This document shows positions 35,208 to 43,946 of a DNA stretch of 64,000 bases, in pieces. Within the stretch, counting starts at the first letter, position 1. Every line of letters starts with the position of its first letter. Below the pieces are notes generated by a model, which searched no databases, was not told the origin of the DNA, and saw nothing but the letters and a program-made list of their open reading frames with translations. Source of the stretch: Micromonospora endolithica (GTDB taxonomy: Bacteria > Actinomycetota > Actinomycetes > Mycobacteriales > Micromonosporaceae). A program made the position numbers and the translations under genes. The DNA lies in NCBI RefSeq assembly GCF_003626595.1, contig NZ_RBAK01000005.1:186001-250000 (forward strand), given 5' to 3'.

Positions 35208-35721
35208 TCTGCAGCCCGTGCTTCGTGGAGATCTCGTTGGCGTCCGGCCCTTGCGATCGGCGGACTTTGATGAGCTCTATCAGGTTGCTCGGGACCCCCT
35301 CATCTGGGAGCAGCATCCGGTCAAGGATCGGTACCGCTACGAGGTCTTCACGCGGTTCTTCGCGGAGTCCCTGGCGTCCGGTGGCGCTCTGGCGGTCACG
35401 TCGGCTGCGGGCGACATCATCGGGTCGTCCCGGTTCCATGGCTACGACCAGTGGCGCAGCGAAGTCGAGATCGGGTGGACGTTCCTCGCCAGGTCGTACT
35501 GGGGCGGCCAGGCGAACGGCCAGCTCAAGACCTCCATGGTGGGACACGCGTTCCGCTTCGTCGAGCGGGTCGTGTTCCTCGTCGGCCCAGATAATCGACG
35601 CTCCCAACGAGCGCTTGAGAAAGTCGGCGCGGTTCGCGTAGGAAGCCGGCCCGACGCGGCAGGCCAGGACAGCGCCTTGTTTGAGATGCGGCGCCCAGCG
35701 GACTTTACGACGTCCGGGTGA
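35197..35721 (+). CDS. GNAT family N-acetyltransferase (RimJ/RimL type)
   Basis: A 174-residue acetyltransferase of the RimJ/RimL-like GNAT_3 group: VGVRPLRSADFDELYQVARDPLIWEQHP near the start, IGSSRFHGYDQ, VEIGWTFLARSYWGGQANGQLKTSMVGHAF (acetyl-CoA region) and VVFLVGPDNRRSQRALEKVGA. The substrate may be an amino acid or a protein N-terminus. Codon use is visibly less GC-biased than neighbours (GAT, CTT, GTT, TTT), and it sits beside an IS remnant, suggesting recent acquisition. Confidence 0.85.
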   Translation: MPFDLQPVLRGDLVGVRPLRSADFDELYQVARDPLIWEQHPVKDRYRYEVFTRFFAESLASGGALAVTSAAGDIIGSSRFHGYDQWRSEVEIGWTFLARSYWGGQANGQLKTSMVGHAFRFVERVVFLVGPDNRRSQRALEKVGAVRVGSRPDAAGQDSALFEMRRPADFTTSG

Positions 35722-35758
35722 GTCTCGGGGACGTGCTGCTCAAGGTCGAGGTGGATCA

Positions 35759-36592
35759 TCAGGCCCAGGTGAAGGTGCGGCGGGCTTGTCGACGTGCCGG
35801 TTTGCCGCGGCTGATGCGGCGTGTGATGCCGGCGATGGCAGCCCAGCGGATGAGAGCTTCGGATACTGCGGGTTGGCGTTCGTAGTCGCGGGCCAGCCGG
35901 CGGCAGGCGGTGAGCCAGGCGAGGGTGCGCTCCATGACCCACCGGCGGGGGTGGACGGCGAAGCCTCGCTGGTCGGCGGGTTTGCGGACGATCTCCAGCG
36001 TGGTGCGCAGGGTGTCCCGGGTCCAGTCCACGAGTCGTCCGGTGAAGCCCTGGTCGGCGAAGACGTGCCGGATCGGGGCGGCCATGTAGGCGCTGAGCAG
36101 GGCGGTCTTGGCGCCGTCGCGGTCCTGCCAGCTCGCGGCGAGCACGGTCACGGTGACCCAGCAGGCCAAGGGTGTCGGTGATGATGAACAGCTTCCGCCG
36201 TTGACCTTCTTGCCGGCGTCGTAGCCTCGGCTGCCCCGGCCGACGGTGTCGGCACCCTTCACGCTCTGCGAGTCGATGATCCCCGCCGACGGTTCCGGCT
36301 GGCGGCCCTGCTGCACCCGCGCCTTGACCCGCAGTCCCGCCAGGAGTTTCTCCGTCACACCGGCTTCTTCCCAGCGGGTGAATACCAGTACACCGTCTGC
36401 CACGGCGGTAGGTCAGCGGGCAGGTACCGCCACGGACATCCGGACCGCACGGCGTACAGGATCGCGTTGACGATCTCCCGCCGCGGGTGCTTCTCCCTGC
36501 GACCGTCCGTGTTCGGGCTCCGGCAACAGCGCCTCGATGAGCGCCCACTGAGCATCTGTCAGATCGGAGGGGTAGCCACGACGCACAGACAC
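35759..36592 (-). pseudogene. Decayed IS5-family transposase
   Basis: Three frames must be joined to read one transposase. It starts VSVRRGYPSDLTDAQWALIEALL at GTG 36592, continues NTDGRREKHPRREIVNAILYAVRSGCPWRYLP, then FTRWEEAGVTEKLLAGL and IIDSQSVKGADTVGRGSRGYDAGKKVNG, and ends GITRRISRGKPARRQARRTFTWA. Four indels break it: an extra base near 36515-36517, a missing base near 36381, a missing base near 36195-36200 and an extra base near 36157-36159. DDE residues are visible (IIDSQSVKG, FADQGFTG, RWVMERTLAWL). Clear terminal inverted repeats were not found. Confidence 0.8.
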
Positions 36593-36841
36593 CGCGCCAC
36601 CATGCCCGTCTCGCCGACGGAAGTCATGGCAGCACGCCGTCCACCACAGACCTTCTCGAACACCCTCTCAGGCTTGAGATTCAGGGTGAAGGCCATACCA
36701 GATTTGTATGACTCGTCCCGTCGGGACGTCAACCACGCTCGGCACTACGTGTCCTCCTCGCTGACTCTGATCGAGCGGATCTCGCCGCAGGAAGATCTTG
36801 GCGAGGATTGCTCGGACCCAGGCGGACAGGCTGTGCGCGGT

Positions 36842-37327
36842 CTACCCTGCCGACCAGGCTCGGCGCAGGGCGACGCCGGCCTCCAGCTCCAGCAGCTTCA
36901 CCTTGCGGTCCAGGCCGCCGCCGAAGCCGACCAGCTTTCCGCCGGCGCCGACGATCCGGTGGCAGGGCACCAGAACCGGGATCGGATTGCGGTTGCAGGC
37001 CACCCCGACCGCTCGCGCGGCCCCGGGATCGCCCACCTCGCGGGCCACCTCCCCGTAGGTCGACGTCTCCCCGTACGGGATGCGCAGCATCGCGGCCCAG
37101 ACGGCCCGTTCGAACGCCGAGCCGCGGGGCGCCGCCAGCGGGACGGTGAACGTGCCCAGGTCGCCCGCGAAGTACGCCCTCAGCTCGGCGACCGCCCGCC
37201 CGGCGAGCGCGTCGGCCGGCTCGTCGACGGCTCCGTCGGCTCGGCCGAAGTGCGCGCCGCACACCGCGACCCCGTCGGTGGCCACCGAGAACTCACCGAT
37301 CGGTGACTCCAGCACGGTCCATCGCAT
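36842..37327 (-). CDS. ogt: Methylated-DNA--protein-cysteine S-methyltransferase
   Basis: A 161-residue suicide repair protein that removes alkyl groups from O6-methylguanine. ATG 37327 (MRWTVLESPIGEFSVATDG) is the family start. The DNA-binding helix-turn-helix is GSAFERAVWAAMLRIPYGETSTYGEVA, and the active site is VPCHRIVGAGGKLVGFGGGL with Cys122 as methyl acceptor. Length is typical of Ogt-type enzymes. Its 5' end faces the IS remnant's upstream side. Confidence 0.93.
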   Translation of the reverse strand: MRWTVLESPIGEFSVATDGVAVCGAHFGRADGAVDEPADALAGRAVAELRAYFAGDLGTFTVPLAAPRGSAFERAVWAAMLRIPYGETSTYGEVAREVGDPGAARAVGVACNRNPIPVLVPCHRIVGAGGKLVGFGGGLDRKVKLLELEAGVALRRAWSAG

Positions 37328-37371
37328 CCGCCCATTCTCCCCTTTGATGCCAGCGCCACCGGAGGAGCCGA

Positions 37372-37776
37372 TCAGAGCAGGGTCACGCCGAGCAGCAGGG
37401 CACCGGCGCTCAGGCTCGCGCCACCGGCGACGGCGAGCCAGATCAGCTTGTTGGGCTTCGTGTCGGTCGGGCGCACCACGGACAGGAAGAAGCCGAGCGG
37501 CATCAGGATCGGCGCGGCCACCAGCAGTGCCCGGATCAGTGTGCGGGTGCCGTCGGACGCGTCGGCGTGGTCGACGTACGGCAGCACGGCGAGCGCGAAG
37601 AGGACCAGCACCCCGGCGTGCGCGTGGCCGGCGGTCCACAGGCCCCGGCGTACCGGGTTGTCGAGGTAGCCGGCCTGCCGACGGGCCAGGTGTTGGAGCA
37701 GGGTGAGCCCACCGAAGGCGATCGTCACCACGGTGACGAGCAGGATTCCGGCGGTGGTCAGGGTTGCCGAGGACAT
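37372..37776 (-). CDS. Small four-helix membrane protein
   Basis: A 134-residue protein with four hydrophobic segments (TTAGILLVTVVTIAFGGLTLL, AHAGVLVLFALAVLPYV, ALLVAAPILMPLGFFLSVV, LIWLAVAGGASLSAGALLLGV). The motif GLWTAGHAHAGVLV is recognisable in an actinobacterial membrane family of unknown role. Two TTGTCA palindromes lie in its promoter region, so it is probably controlled by a dedicated repressor. Confidence 0.6.
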   Translation of the reverse strand: MSSATLTTAGILLVTVVTIAFGGLTLLQHLARRQAGYLDNPVRRGLWTAGHAHAGVLVLFALAVLPYVDHADASDGTRTLIRALLVAAPILMPLGFFLSVVRPTDTKPNKLIWLAVAGGASLSAGALLLGVTLL

Positions 37777-37790
37777 GAGGACATCTCCTT

Positions 37791-37839
37791 CTTGTCAGTG
37801 ACAAGATTGACCCCGTGACGCTAACTTGTCAATGACTAG
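37791..37839. promoter_or_regulatory. Paired TTGTCA-N-TGACAA operators
   Basis: Two palindromes start 34 bp apart between divergent genes. CTTGTCAGTGACAAG (37791-37805) is perfect around one central base. CTTGTCAATGACTAG (37825-37839) is imperfect. They flank the likely promoter of the membrane protein and may bind a MarR- or TetR-type repressor. Confidence 0.6.
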
Positions 37840-37897
37840 ATGGTGCTCGTGGGCAAAGATCCCGGGCCTACCGGCGTCTGAGTCTGGGAGGTGGAGG

Positions 37898-38413
37898 GTG
37901 ACCGACGGGACCGACCAGGAGTTCACCTCGTTCGTCAACGAACGGGGGGACGCTCTGCTGCGCGTCGCGTACGCCCTCGCGGGCAACCAGCACGGCGCGG
38001 AGGACCTGCTCCAGAACGCACTGGCCAAGGCGTACGCGCGCTGGACGCGGATCCGGGGCGACGCCGAGCCGTACGTCCGCCGGATCCTCTACCACGACCA
38101 GGTCTCCGGCTGGCGCCGGCTGGCGCGACGGCCCGAGGTGTCGGTCGCCGTCCTGCCCGAACCGGCGGTCGTCCGCGACTCGGGGCAGGACGCCGACCTG
38201 CGACTGCTGCTGCGCGACGCGCTGCGGGCGTTGCCGCCCCGGCAGCGGGCGGTGCTGACCCTGCGCTATCTGGAGGACCTCAGCGTCGAGCAGACCGCGG
38301 CCATGCTCGGCTGCCACACCGGCACCGTGGCCAGCCAGACGTCGAAGGCACTGGCCCGGCTGCGGCAACTCGTGCCCGCCTTCGACGGTCGGATCACCGA
38401 GGAGGTGCGATGA
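37898..38413 (+). CDS. SigE-family ECF sigma factor
   Basis: A 171-residue ECF sigma factor. GTG 37898 is behind GGGAGGTGGAGG. Region 2 is TSFVNERGDALLRVAYALAGNQHGAEDLLQNALAKAYARW; region 4 is ALRALPPRQRAVLTLRYLEDLSVEQTAAMLGCHTGTVASQTSKALARLRQL. The N-terminal spacing fits the SigE group (TIGR02983) of actinobacteria. The stop overlaps the next gene by ATGA, so the downstream product is its probable anti-sigma partner. Confidence 0.9.
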   Translation: MTDGTDQEFTSFVNERGDALLRVAYALAGNQHGAEDLLQNALAKAYARWTRIRGDAEPYVRRILYHDQVSGWRRLARRPEVSVAVLPEPAVVRDSGQDADLRLLLRDALRALPPRQRAVLTLRYLEDLSVEQTAAMLGCHTGTVASQTSKALARLRQLVPAFDGRITEEVR

Positions 38414-39522
38414 GAGCGACCGAGGACGACATGCTGCGGGCCGCCGTCGGTGACCTTGCCGGTGAAGCTCGGGGCGTACCGGATCTCGCGGACCGTGCGC
38501 TTCGCCGGGGCCGGCAGCTTCGCCGCCGGCGTCGAGGCACGGCGGTCGTCGGGGCCTTCGTCGCGCTCACCGGCCTGACCGCGCCCTTCCTGCTCCTGCG
38601 CCCCGGCCCGCCGGCGGGTACCGCCGCCTGGAACGATCCCGTCGTACCCGTTGTCTCCGTCGCACCCGCGCCCACCGGGGACTGGACGCGCAGCCGGTTG
38701 CCCCTGCCCGGCGGCTGGGTGCTCGCCGGCGCCACCTCCACCGGAACCCCCGCCGAGACGGCGTACGCCCTGGACCGGACCCGGAACCGCTACCTCGCCG
38801 TAGACACGTACGAGCAGGTGTGGGCGCCGCCGCAGGGGCGCACGGCGGTCGTCGTCGACGAGGACCGCCGCGGGTCGACCGGCCTGCTCGACATCGCCAC
38901 CGGCTCAGTACGGTGGGTGGACACCGGCAGCAGCATCCTGGATCCCCACTGGTCACCGGACGGTCAGCGATTGGTCGTGACGATCCTGGACAAGGACACC
39001 GCCCAGTTCTCGATGGGGGTGCTGACCGCCCGTACCGGCACGTACCAGACGTTCCCTGTGGACATCGCCAGCCGCTATCTGTGCACCGACTACTGCTTCT
39101 TCACCTGGACCCGAGACGGCCAGGAGGTCGTACTCCAGCAGACGGATCCCGGCGCGCCGCGCTCGGAGTCGGCGCCGCACCCCCGCCGAGGCGTACAACT
39201 CTTCTCCCCGGACACGGGACAGCCGACCCGGTTCCTTCCGGTGCCCGGTGATCCCGCCGGCCCCTGGTCGTGGTCCCCCGACGGACAACTGGTGGTCATC
39301 AAGGGTCGCGACGGCCCGCAGATCGCCGAGGTCGCCACCGGCCAGGTGCTCGGCGCGGCACCCGCCGAGCACGCCGCCTGGGTGAGCGACGACCGGCTGC
39401 TCTACCGCGACCTCCAGGCCAACGAAATGGTGCTGGCCGACCGGGACGGCCGGGACCTGGCCCGCCAGGCACTGCCCCGCGAGTTGGGCGCGAACATGGT
39501 TCTCACCATCTCCCCCGACTGA
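38410..39522 (+). CDS. Membrane-anchored beta-propeller protein, probable sigma partner
   Basis: A 370-residue protein coupled by ATGA to the SigE-type sigma factor. Residues 1-43 are cytoplasmic and Arg-rich, followed by a single membrane segment (GTAVVGAFVALTGLTAPFLLL). The extracellular region (~75-370) has TolB/WD40-like blades: DPHWSPDGQRLVV, WSWSPDGQLVVIKG and VSDDRLLYRDLQANEMV. Genes in this position usually act as sensors or anti-sigma factors. There is no zinc-binding HxxxCxxC motif, so direct anti-sigma activity is unproven. Confidence 0.75.
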   Translation: MRATEDDMLRAAVGDLAGEARGVPDLADRALRRGRQLRRRRRGTAVVGAFVALTGLTAPFLLLRPGPPAGTAAWNDPVVPVVSVAPAPTGDWTRSRLPLPGGWVLAGATSTGTPAETAYALDRTRNRYLAVDTYEQVWAPPQGRTAVVVDEDRRGSTGLLDIATGSVRWVDTGSSILDPHWSPDGQRLVVTILDKDTAQFSMGVLTARTGTYQTFPVDIASRYLCTDYCFFTWTRDGQEVVLQQTDPGAPRSESAPHPRRGVQLFSPDTGQPTRFLPVPGDPAGPWSWSPDGQLVVIKGRDGPQIAEVATGQVLGAAPAEHAAWVSDDRLLYRDLQANEMVLADRDGRDLARQALPRELGANMVLTISPD

Positions 39523-39562
39523 CCAACCGGCGGTGTTGCCGTGCGTCGCTACCGTGCGGGTC

Positions 39563-40075
39563 GTGGCCACGGGGACATTGATCTTCCTCATCATCGGTGT
39601 GGTGGGGGTCGCGGTACTGACCCTCGCCCTACTCGGCACGGAACTACTCCACTTCGGGCAGCCGGACTTCGACGGGCCGGTGTCCACCGAGGCGGTCGCC
39701 GGGTTCGTCGGAGCGTTCGGGTTCGGCGGCGCGATCGTCAACGAGCTGCTCGGTGCGCGTACGCCCGGCCTGGTGGCACTGGCGGCGGCCGGCGGTGTCG
39801 TCGCGGCCGTGCCCACCGCGTGGGTCGCGTCCCGCCTCGGGCGGGCGGCCCGCGACATGCCCACCGATCCCACCCCCACCCGCAACGACCTGGTCGGCGC
39901 ACTCGGCCTGGTCGTCACCCCGGTGCCCGTCGACGGCTACGGCGAGGTCCGGGTACGCGTCGCCGGCGCGCCGGTGAAACTCAACGCCCGTGCCGACCGG
40001 CCGATCCCGGTGGGCACCCAGATCTTCGTGGTCGAGGCCCTCAGCGAGACCAGCGTGCACGTCGAGACCTACTGA
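39563..40075 (+). CDS. NfeD-like membrane protein
   Basis: A 170-residue protein. Upstream V codons (39554) are also possible starts. Two hydrophobic segments open the protein (LIFLIIGVVGVAVLTLALLG, GLVALAAAGGVVAAVPTAWVA). A C-terminal OB-like domain follows (GLVVTPVPVDGYGEVRVRVAGAPVKLNARADRPIPVGTQIFVVEAL). Its position directly before a flotillin gene with a 16-nt gap is the conserved nfeD-flotillin arrangement, so the two likely act together in membrane microdomains. Confidence 0.78.
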   Translation: MATGTLIFLIIGVVGVAVLTLALLGTELLHFGQPDFDGPVSTEAVAGFVGAFGFGGAIVNELLGARTPGLVALAAAGGVVAAVPTAWVASRLGRAARDMPTDPTPTRNDLVGALGLVVTPVPVDGYGEVRVRVAGAPVKLNARADRPIPVGTQIFVVEALSETSVHVETY

Positions 40076-40091
40076 AAGAAGGACCCTCTCC

Positions 40092-41600
40092 ATGCTCCTT
40101 GTCATCGCCATCGGTGGTGCGGTACTCCTCTTCGTCGTCCTCGTCTTCTTCGTCCTGTCCCGGATCAAGGTCGCCGGCCCGAACGAGGCCTTCATCGTGA
40201 CCGGCCGCAAGGGGCGCACCACCCAGACCGCCGACGGCGGCCGGTCCACCGACACGTCCGGGCAGAAGGTCGTGCTGGGCGCGTCGGTGTTCGTGCTGCC
40301 GGTGGTGCAGAAGCTCCAGTCGCTCGACCTGTCCAGCCGGCGGATCGACGTGGGCATCCGGGGCGCGGTGAGCAAGCAGGGCATCCGCGCCGACCTGCAC
40401 GGGGTGGCGATCGTCAAGGTGGGTGGCACCGAGGACTCCATCCGCGCCGCCGCGCAGCGGTTCCTGCACCAGCAGGACGAGATCGACAACTTCACCCGGG
40501 AGGTGCTGGCCGGCGCGCTGCGCTCGATCGTCGGCCGGCTCACCGTGGAGGAGGTCATCCGGGACCGGGCGGCGTTCGCCAACGCGGTCGCCGAGGAGGC
40601 CGAGCACTCGATGACCAACCAGGGTCTGGTGCTGGACACCTTCCAGCTCCAGGACATCCTGGCCGAGGGGTCGTACCTGGCCGACCTGGGCCGGCCGGAG
40701 GCGGCCCGGGTGCTCAAAGACGCGGCCATCGCCGAGGCCCGCGCCCGGCAGCAGGCCGAGCAGGAGCGGCTGCTCGCCGAGGAGGCCATCGCCGAGGCCA
40801 ACCGGAACCTCTCGCTCAAGCAGGCCGCGATCCAGGCCGAGATCGACGCGGCCAAGGCGAAGTCCGCCGCCGCCGGCCCGCTCGCCCAGGCCGAGCGGGA
40901 TCAGGCGATCCTCACCGAGCAGCAGAAGGTGGCCGAGCGCAACGCCGAGCTGAAGCAGCGCCAGCTCGACACCGAGGTACGCAAGCCGGCCGACGCCGCC
41001 CGCTACAAGGTGGAGCAGGAGGCGGAGGCGTCCCGCAACGCGGCGGTGTTCAACGCCGACGCGCAGCGCCAGGCCGTCATCGCCGCCGCGCAGGCCTCCG
41101 CCGAGCAGGCCCGGCTCACCGGTGAGGGCGAGCGGGCCCGCCGGGCCGCGCTCGCCGAGGCGAACGCCATCGAGGGCGCCAAGGAGGGCGAGGCCGAGCA
41201 GCGCCGCCGGTCCGCGATCGCCGAGGCCGTCGAGCGGGAGGGCCAGGCCGAGGCCGCGGCCATCCTGGCCAAGGGGGAGGCGGAGGCCGACGCGATGGCG
41301 CGCAAGGCCGAGGCCTTCGCGGCGTACGGCGAGGCGGCGGTGCTGGACCTGCTGGTACGGGTGCTGCCGCAGGTGGTCGAGGCGGCCAGCGCCCCGATCG
41401 GCGCGATCGACAAGATGACCGTCATCTCCACCGACGGCGCGTCGTCGTTGACGAAGTCGGTGGCCGGCAACGTGGCCCAGGGACTCCAGTTGGGCTCGGA
41501 CCTGACCGGGATCGACCTGCCGGGGCTGCTGAGCCGGCTCGCGGCGACCCGCGACGGTGACCGCCCGGCGGCGGGTACGGCGGTCGAGTCCACCCGCTGA
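40092..41600 (+). CDS. Flotillin family protein
   Basis: A 502-residue flotillin. An N-terminal hydrophobic segment (LLVIAIGGAVLLFVVLVFFVL) is followed by an SPFH domain (KVAGPNEAFIVTGRKGR ... DLSSRRIDVGIRGAVSKQGIRADLHGVAIVKVGG ... LRSIVGRLTVEEVIRDR). The C-terminal half is a long Ala/Glu-rich coiled coil (EARARQQAEQERLLAEEAIAE). Such proteins form oligomeric scaffolds in membrane microdomains. ATG 40092 starts at the membrane segment as in other flotillins. It ends in a terminator shared with the protease. Confidence 0.93.
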   Translation: MLLVIAIGGAVLLFVVLVFFVLSRIKVAGPNEAFIVTGRKGRTTQTADGGRSTDTSGQKVVLGASVFVLPVVQKLQSLDLSSRRIDVGIRGAVSKQGIRADLHGVAIVKVGGTEDSIRAAAQRFLHQQDEIDNFTREVLAGALRSIVGRLTVEEVIRDRAAFANAVAEEAEHSMTNQGLVLDTFQLQDILAEGSYLADLGRPEAARVLKDAAIAEARARQQAEQERLLAEEAIAEANRNLSLKQAAIQAEIDAAKAKSAAAGPLAQAERDQAILTEQQKVAERNAELKQRQLDTEVRKPADAARYKVEQEAEASRNAAVFNADAQRQAVIAAAQASAEQARLTGEGERARRAALAEANAIEGAKEGEAEQRRRSAIAEAVEREGQAEAAAILAKGEAEADAMARKAEAFAAYGEAAVLDLLVRVLPQVVEAASAPIGAIDKMTVISTDGASSLTKSVAGNVAQGLQLGSDLTGIDLPGLLSRLAATRDGDRPAAGTAVESTR

Positions 41601-41620
41601 GGGCTCCCGCACACAGCGAA

Positions 41621-41655
41621 GCGCCCGCCGGACCGTTGACCGGTCCGGCGGGCGC
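41621..41655. terminator. 15-bp hairpin between convergent flotillin and protease genes
   Basis: Bases 41621-41635 pair perfectly with 41641-41655 around a TTGAC loop. It sits in the gap between convergent genes and likely terminates both. Confidence 0.8.
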
Positions 41656-41688
41656 CGCCGCAGTTCGTCTCTGCGAGACAGCCGATCC

Positions 41689-43782
41689 TCAGATGGCGCT
41701 GATGGTGAAGCTCTCCCACTGGCCGAGGCCGAGGGTTTTGTCGTTACTCCAGTCGACCCAGCGATTGGCGATCAGCGGACGGGTGCCGCCACCTTCCGCC
41801 TTCACCGCCTCCCCGTCGATCCAGGCCACCAGCTTGACGGAACCGTCGGGCAGGTTGTCGTGGACATAGAACGACTCCCATTCGCCGAGCGCGGCACCGT
41901 TGGCGATGAGCGGCTTCGCACCAGCACTGTCGGCCTTGACGAACTTGCCGTTGATCAGCGCCCGGAAACCGGTGACGTAGTACCGGAAGCCGGATTCGTT
42001 GATTTCCCTACGGACGAGCTCGAACTGCTCCCATGCGCGGACGGTGGCGCTCCGGGCGATCAGCGGCTTGGCACCGGCGCTCTCCGCGACCACGAACTTG
42101 TTGTTCGCGTGGGCCTTGATGGAGACGATCGGGTTGGGCGCCTCGAAGTCGAACTTCTCGGCCGTCGAGACGCTGGTCTTGCTGGCGATCAGCGGTGAGG
42201 TGGCGTTCGCCGCGGTCACGAACTTGCCGTTGATCACGGCCTTGAGGCTGACACTGCCGTCGCTGTTGTGCAGGAGCTGGAACTTCTCCCACGGTCCGAC
42301 GGCGGCACTGCGGGCGATGAGTGGCTTGGCACCCGCGCTCTCCGCGGCCACGAACTTGCCGTTGACCCGGGCCTTCAGCGCGACGTAACCACTGCCGGCG
42401 TCGACCACGTCGAGCTTCTCCCACGGACCGAGCGCGCTGGACCGGGCGACCAGCGGCTTGGTGCCGCCGCTCTCCGCGGCTACGACCTTTCCGTTGGACC
42501 GGGCCCGGAGGCCGAAGGAACTGCGGGCCACCGGAGCGTCGCCCACGTGGAGCAGTCGGTCCAGAGCACCCCTCGGGTCGTGCACCGCGCCGGAGACGGC
42601 CCGGGTGACGAGCCGGTCGCGCACCTGCTGGGGCGTCCAGGTCGGGTTCTGCGCCAGCAGTAGGGCCGCGGCGCCGGCCACGTGTGGCGACGCCATCGAG
42701 GTGCCGCTGTAGATCGCCGACTCGTAGGCGTTGGGCCCGATCATCGAGGAGTGGATGGCCACGCCGGGCGCGAAGACGTCGACGCAACGACCGAAGTTGG
42801 AGAAGTCGGCGCGGAAGTCGAACCGGTCGGTGGCACCCACCGTGATCGCCCCTGGAACGGCGGCCGGGGTGTACCGGCAGGCGTCGTCGTCCTCGTTGCC
42901 GGCGGCGACCACGTAGTGGATGCCCTTGGCGATCGACGCGCTGATGGCGTCCTCGACGCTGGTGACGCGGCCACCGAAGCCGAGGCTCATGTTGACCACG
43001 GAGGGACCGTCGGCGTTGGTGGCGATCCAGTCGATGGCGGCAAGCAGTTCGACGGTCGTACCCGAACCCGGCGATCCGTCCGGCATCGGGCAGCCGATGA
43101 CCCGTAGCGCGACCAGCTTCACGTTCTTGGCCACGCCGTACTTGGTGCCGCCCACGGTGCCCGCGACGTGGGTGCCGTGGCCGTCGCACGGGTCGTCCGC
43201 GACCGCGTCGTTGTCGATGAAGTCGTAGCCGTGGCTCGCCCGGCCGCCGAAGTCCCGGTGGGCGATGTCCATGCCGGTGTCCACGATGTAGGCCGTGACG
43301 TCACTCGCGTCGGTGGCGTACGTGTAGGAGCGGTCGAACACGGGGCGGACCTGGTCGATCCGGTCCAGACCCCAGGAGGGCGGGTTGCTCTGCGTGTCGC
43401 TGGCGAAGACACGCTGGACCTGCTCGACGTAGGCGACGTCAGGGTCGGCGGCCAGCCGGGCGGCCTGGAGCTTGGTCATCTTGGCGGAGTAGCCGTTGAG
43501 GGCCTTGCTGAAGACCTTACGGACGGTGCCGCCGTTCTTCTCGGCCAGCGCCGAGGCGGCCGACTTCACCTCGACGGCCTTGGCCTTCTTGTCCTTGAGG
43601 ACGACGATGTACTGGTCCGGCACAGCCGCGGCCTCCGGGACACCGCGCACCTTCGCCGGGTCGGGACGGGTGGGCTCGGCCATCGCCGGGCTGGCCGCCA
43701 GTGTGGTGGTCACTGTGGTCAGGGTGGCGAGGGCGAGCCCCGCCACAGCCGTACGGCGCAGGACGCCGCGGCGAATCTTCAC
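41689..43782 (-). CDS. Secreted S8 (subtilisin-like) protease with six fascin-like repeats
   Basis: A 697-residue secreted protein. GTG 43782 ([15 protein letters not shown]) follows GGGGAGA; an Arg-rich, Ala-rich signal peptide ends near AEPTRPD. The inhibitor_I9 propeptide is [23 protein letters not shown]. The catalytic triad is intact: [23 protein letters not shown] and [17 protein letters not shown]. The last ~250 residues are six repeats of the kind [20 protein letters not shown]...WEKF, a fascin-like beta-trefoil pattern, probably carbohydrate- or matrix-binding. It converges on flotillin. Confidence 0.9.
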   Translation of the reverse strand: MKIRRGVLRRTAVAGLALATLTTVTTTLAASPAMAEPTRPDPAKVRGVPEAAAVPDQYIVVLKDKKAKAVEVKSAASALAEKNGGTVRKVFSKALNGYSAKMTKLQAARLAADPDVAYVEQVQRVFASDTQSNPPSWGLDRIDQVRPVFDRSYTYATDASDVTAYIVDTGMDIAHRDFGGRASHGYDFIDNDAVADDPCDGHGTHVAGTVGGTKYGVAKNVKLVALRVIGCPMPDGSPGSGTTVELLAAIDWIATNADGPSVVNMSLGFGGRVTSVEDAISASIAKGIHYVVAAGNEDDDACRYTPAAVPGAITVGATDRFDFRADFSNFGRCVDVFAPGVAIHSSMIGPNAYESAIYSGTSMASPHVAGAAALLLAQNPTWTPQQVRDRLVTRAVSGAVHDPRGALDRLLHVGDAPVARSSFGLRARSNGKVVAAESGGTKPLVARSSALGPWEKLDVVDAGSGYVALKARVNGKFVAAESAGAKPLIARSAAVGPWEKFQLLHNSDGSVSLKAVINGKFVTAANATSPLIASKTSVSTAEKFDFEAPNPIVSIKAHANNKFVVAESAGAKPLIARSATVRAWEQFELVRREINESGFRYYVTGFRALINGKFVKADSAGAKPLIANGAALGEWESFYVHDNLPDGSVKLVAWIDGEAVKAEGGGTRPLIANRWVDWSNDKTLGLGQWESFTISAI

Positions 43783-43946
43783 ATGGTCTCCCCGCGAGAA
43801 CGAGATCCACATCCGTCCACGTCGGACGGGGGAGCAGCGGCCGTGGCGATCGCCGACCGGCCGGTGCCGACCCATCATCCAGCAAGGTCCATCCGTACCG
43901 CGTCAACCGTTCGGTCGATACGGTGGTGTTTCGGCGTACCGACGGG

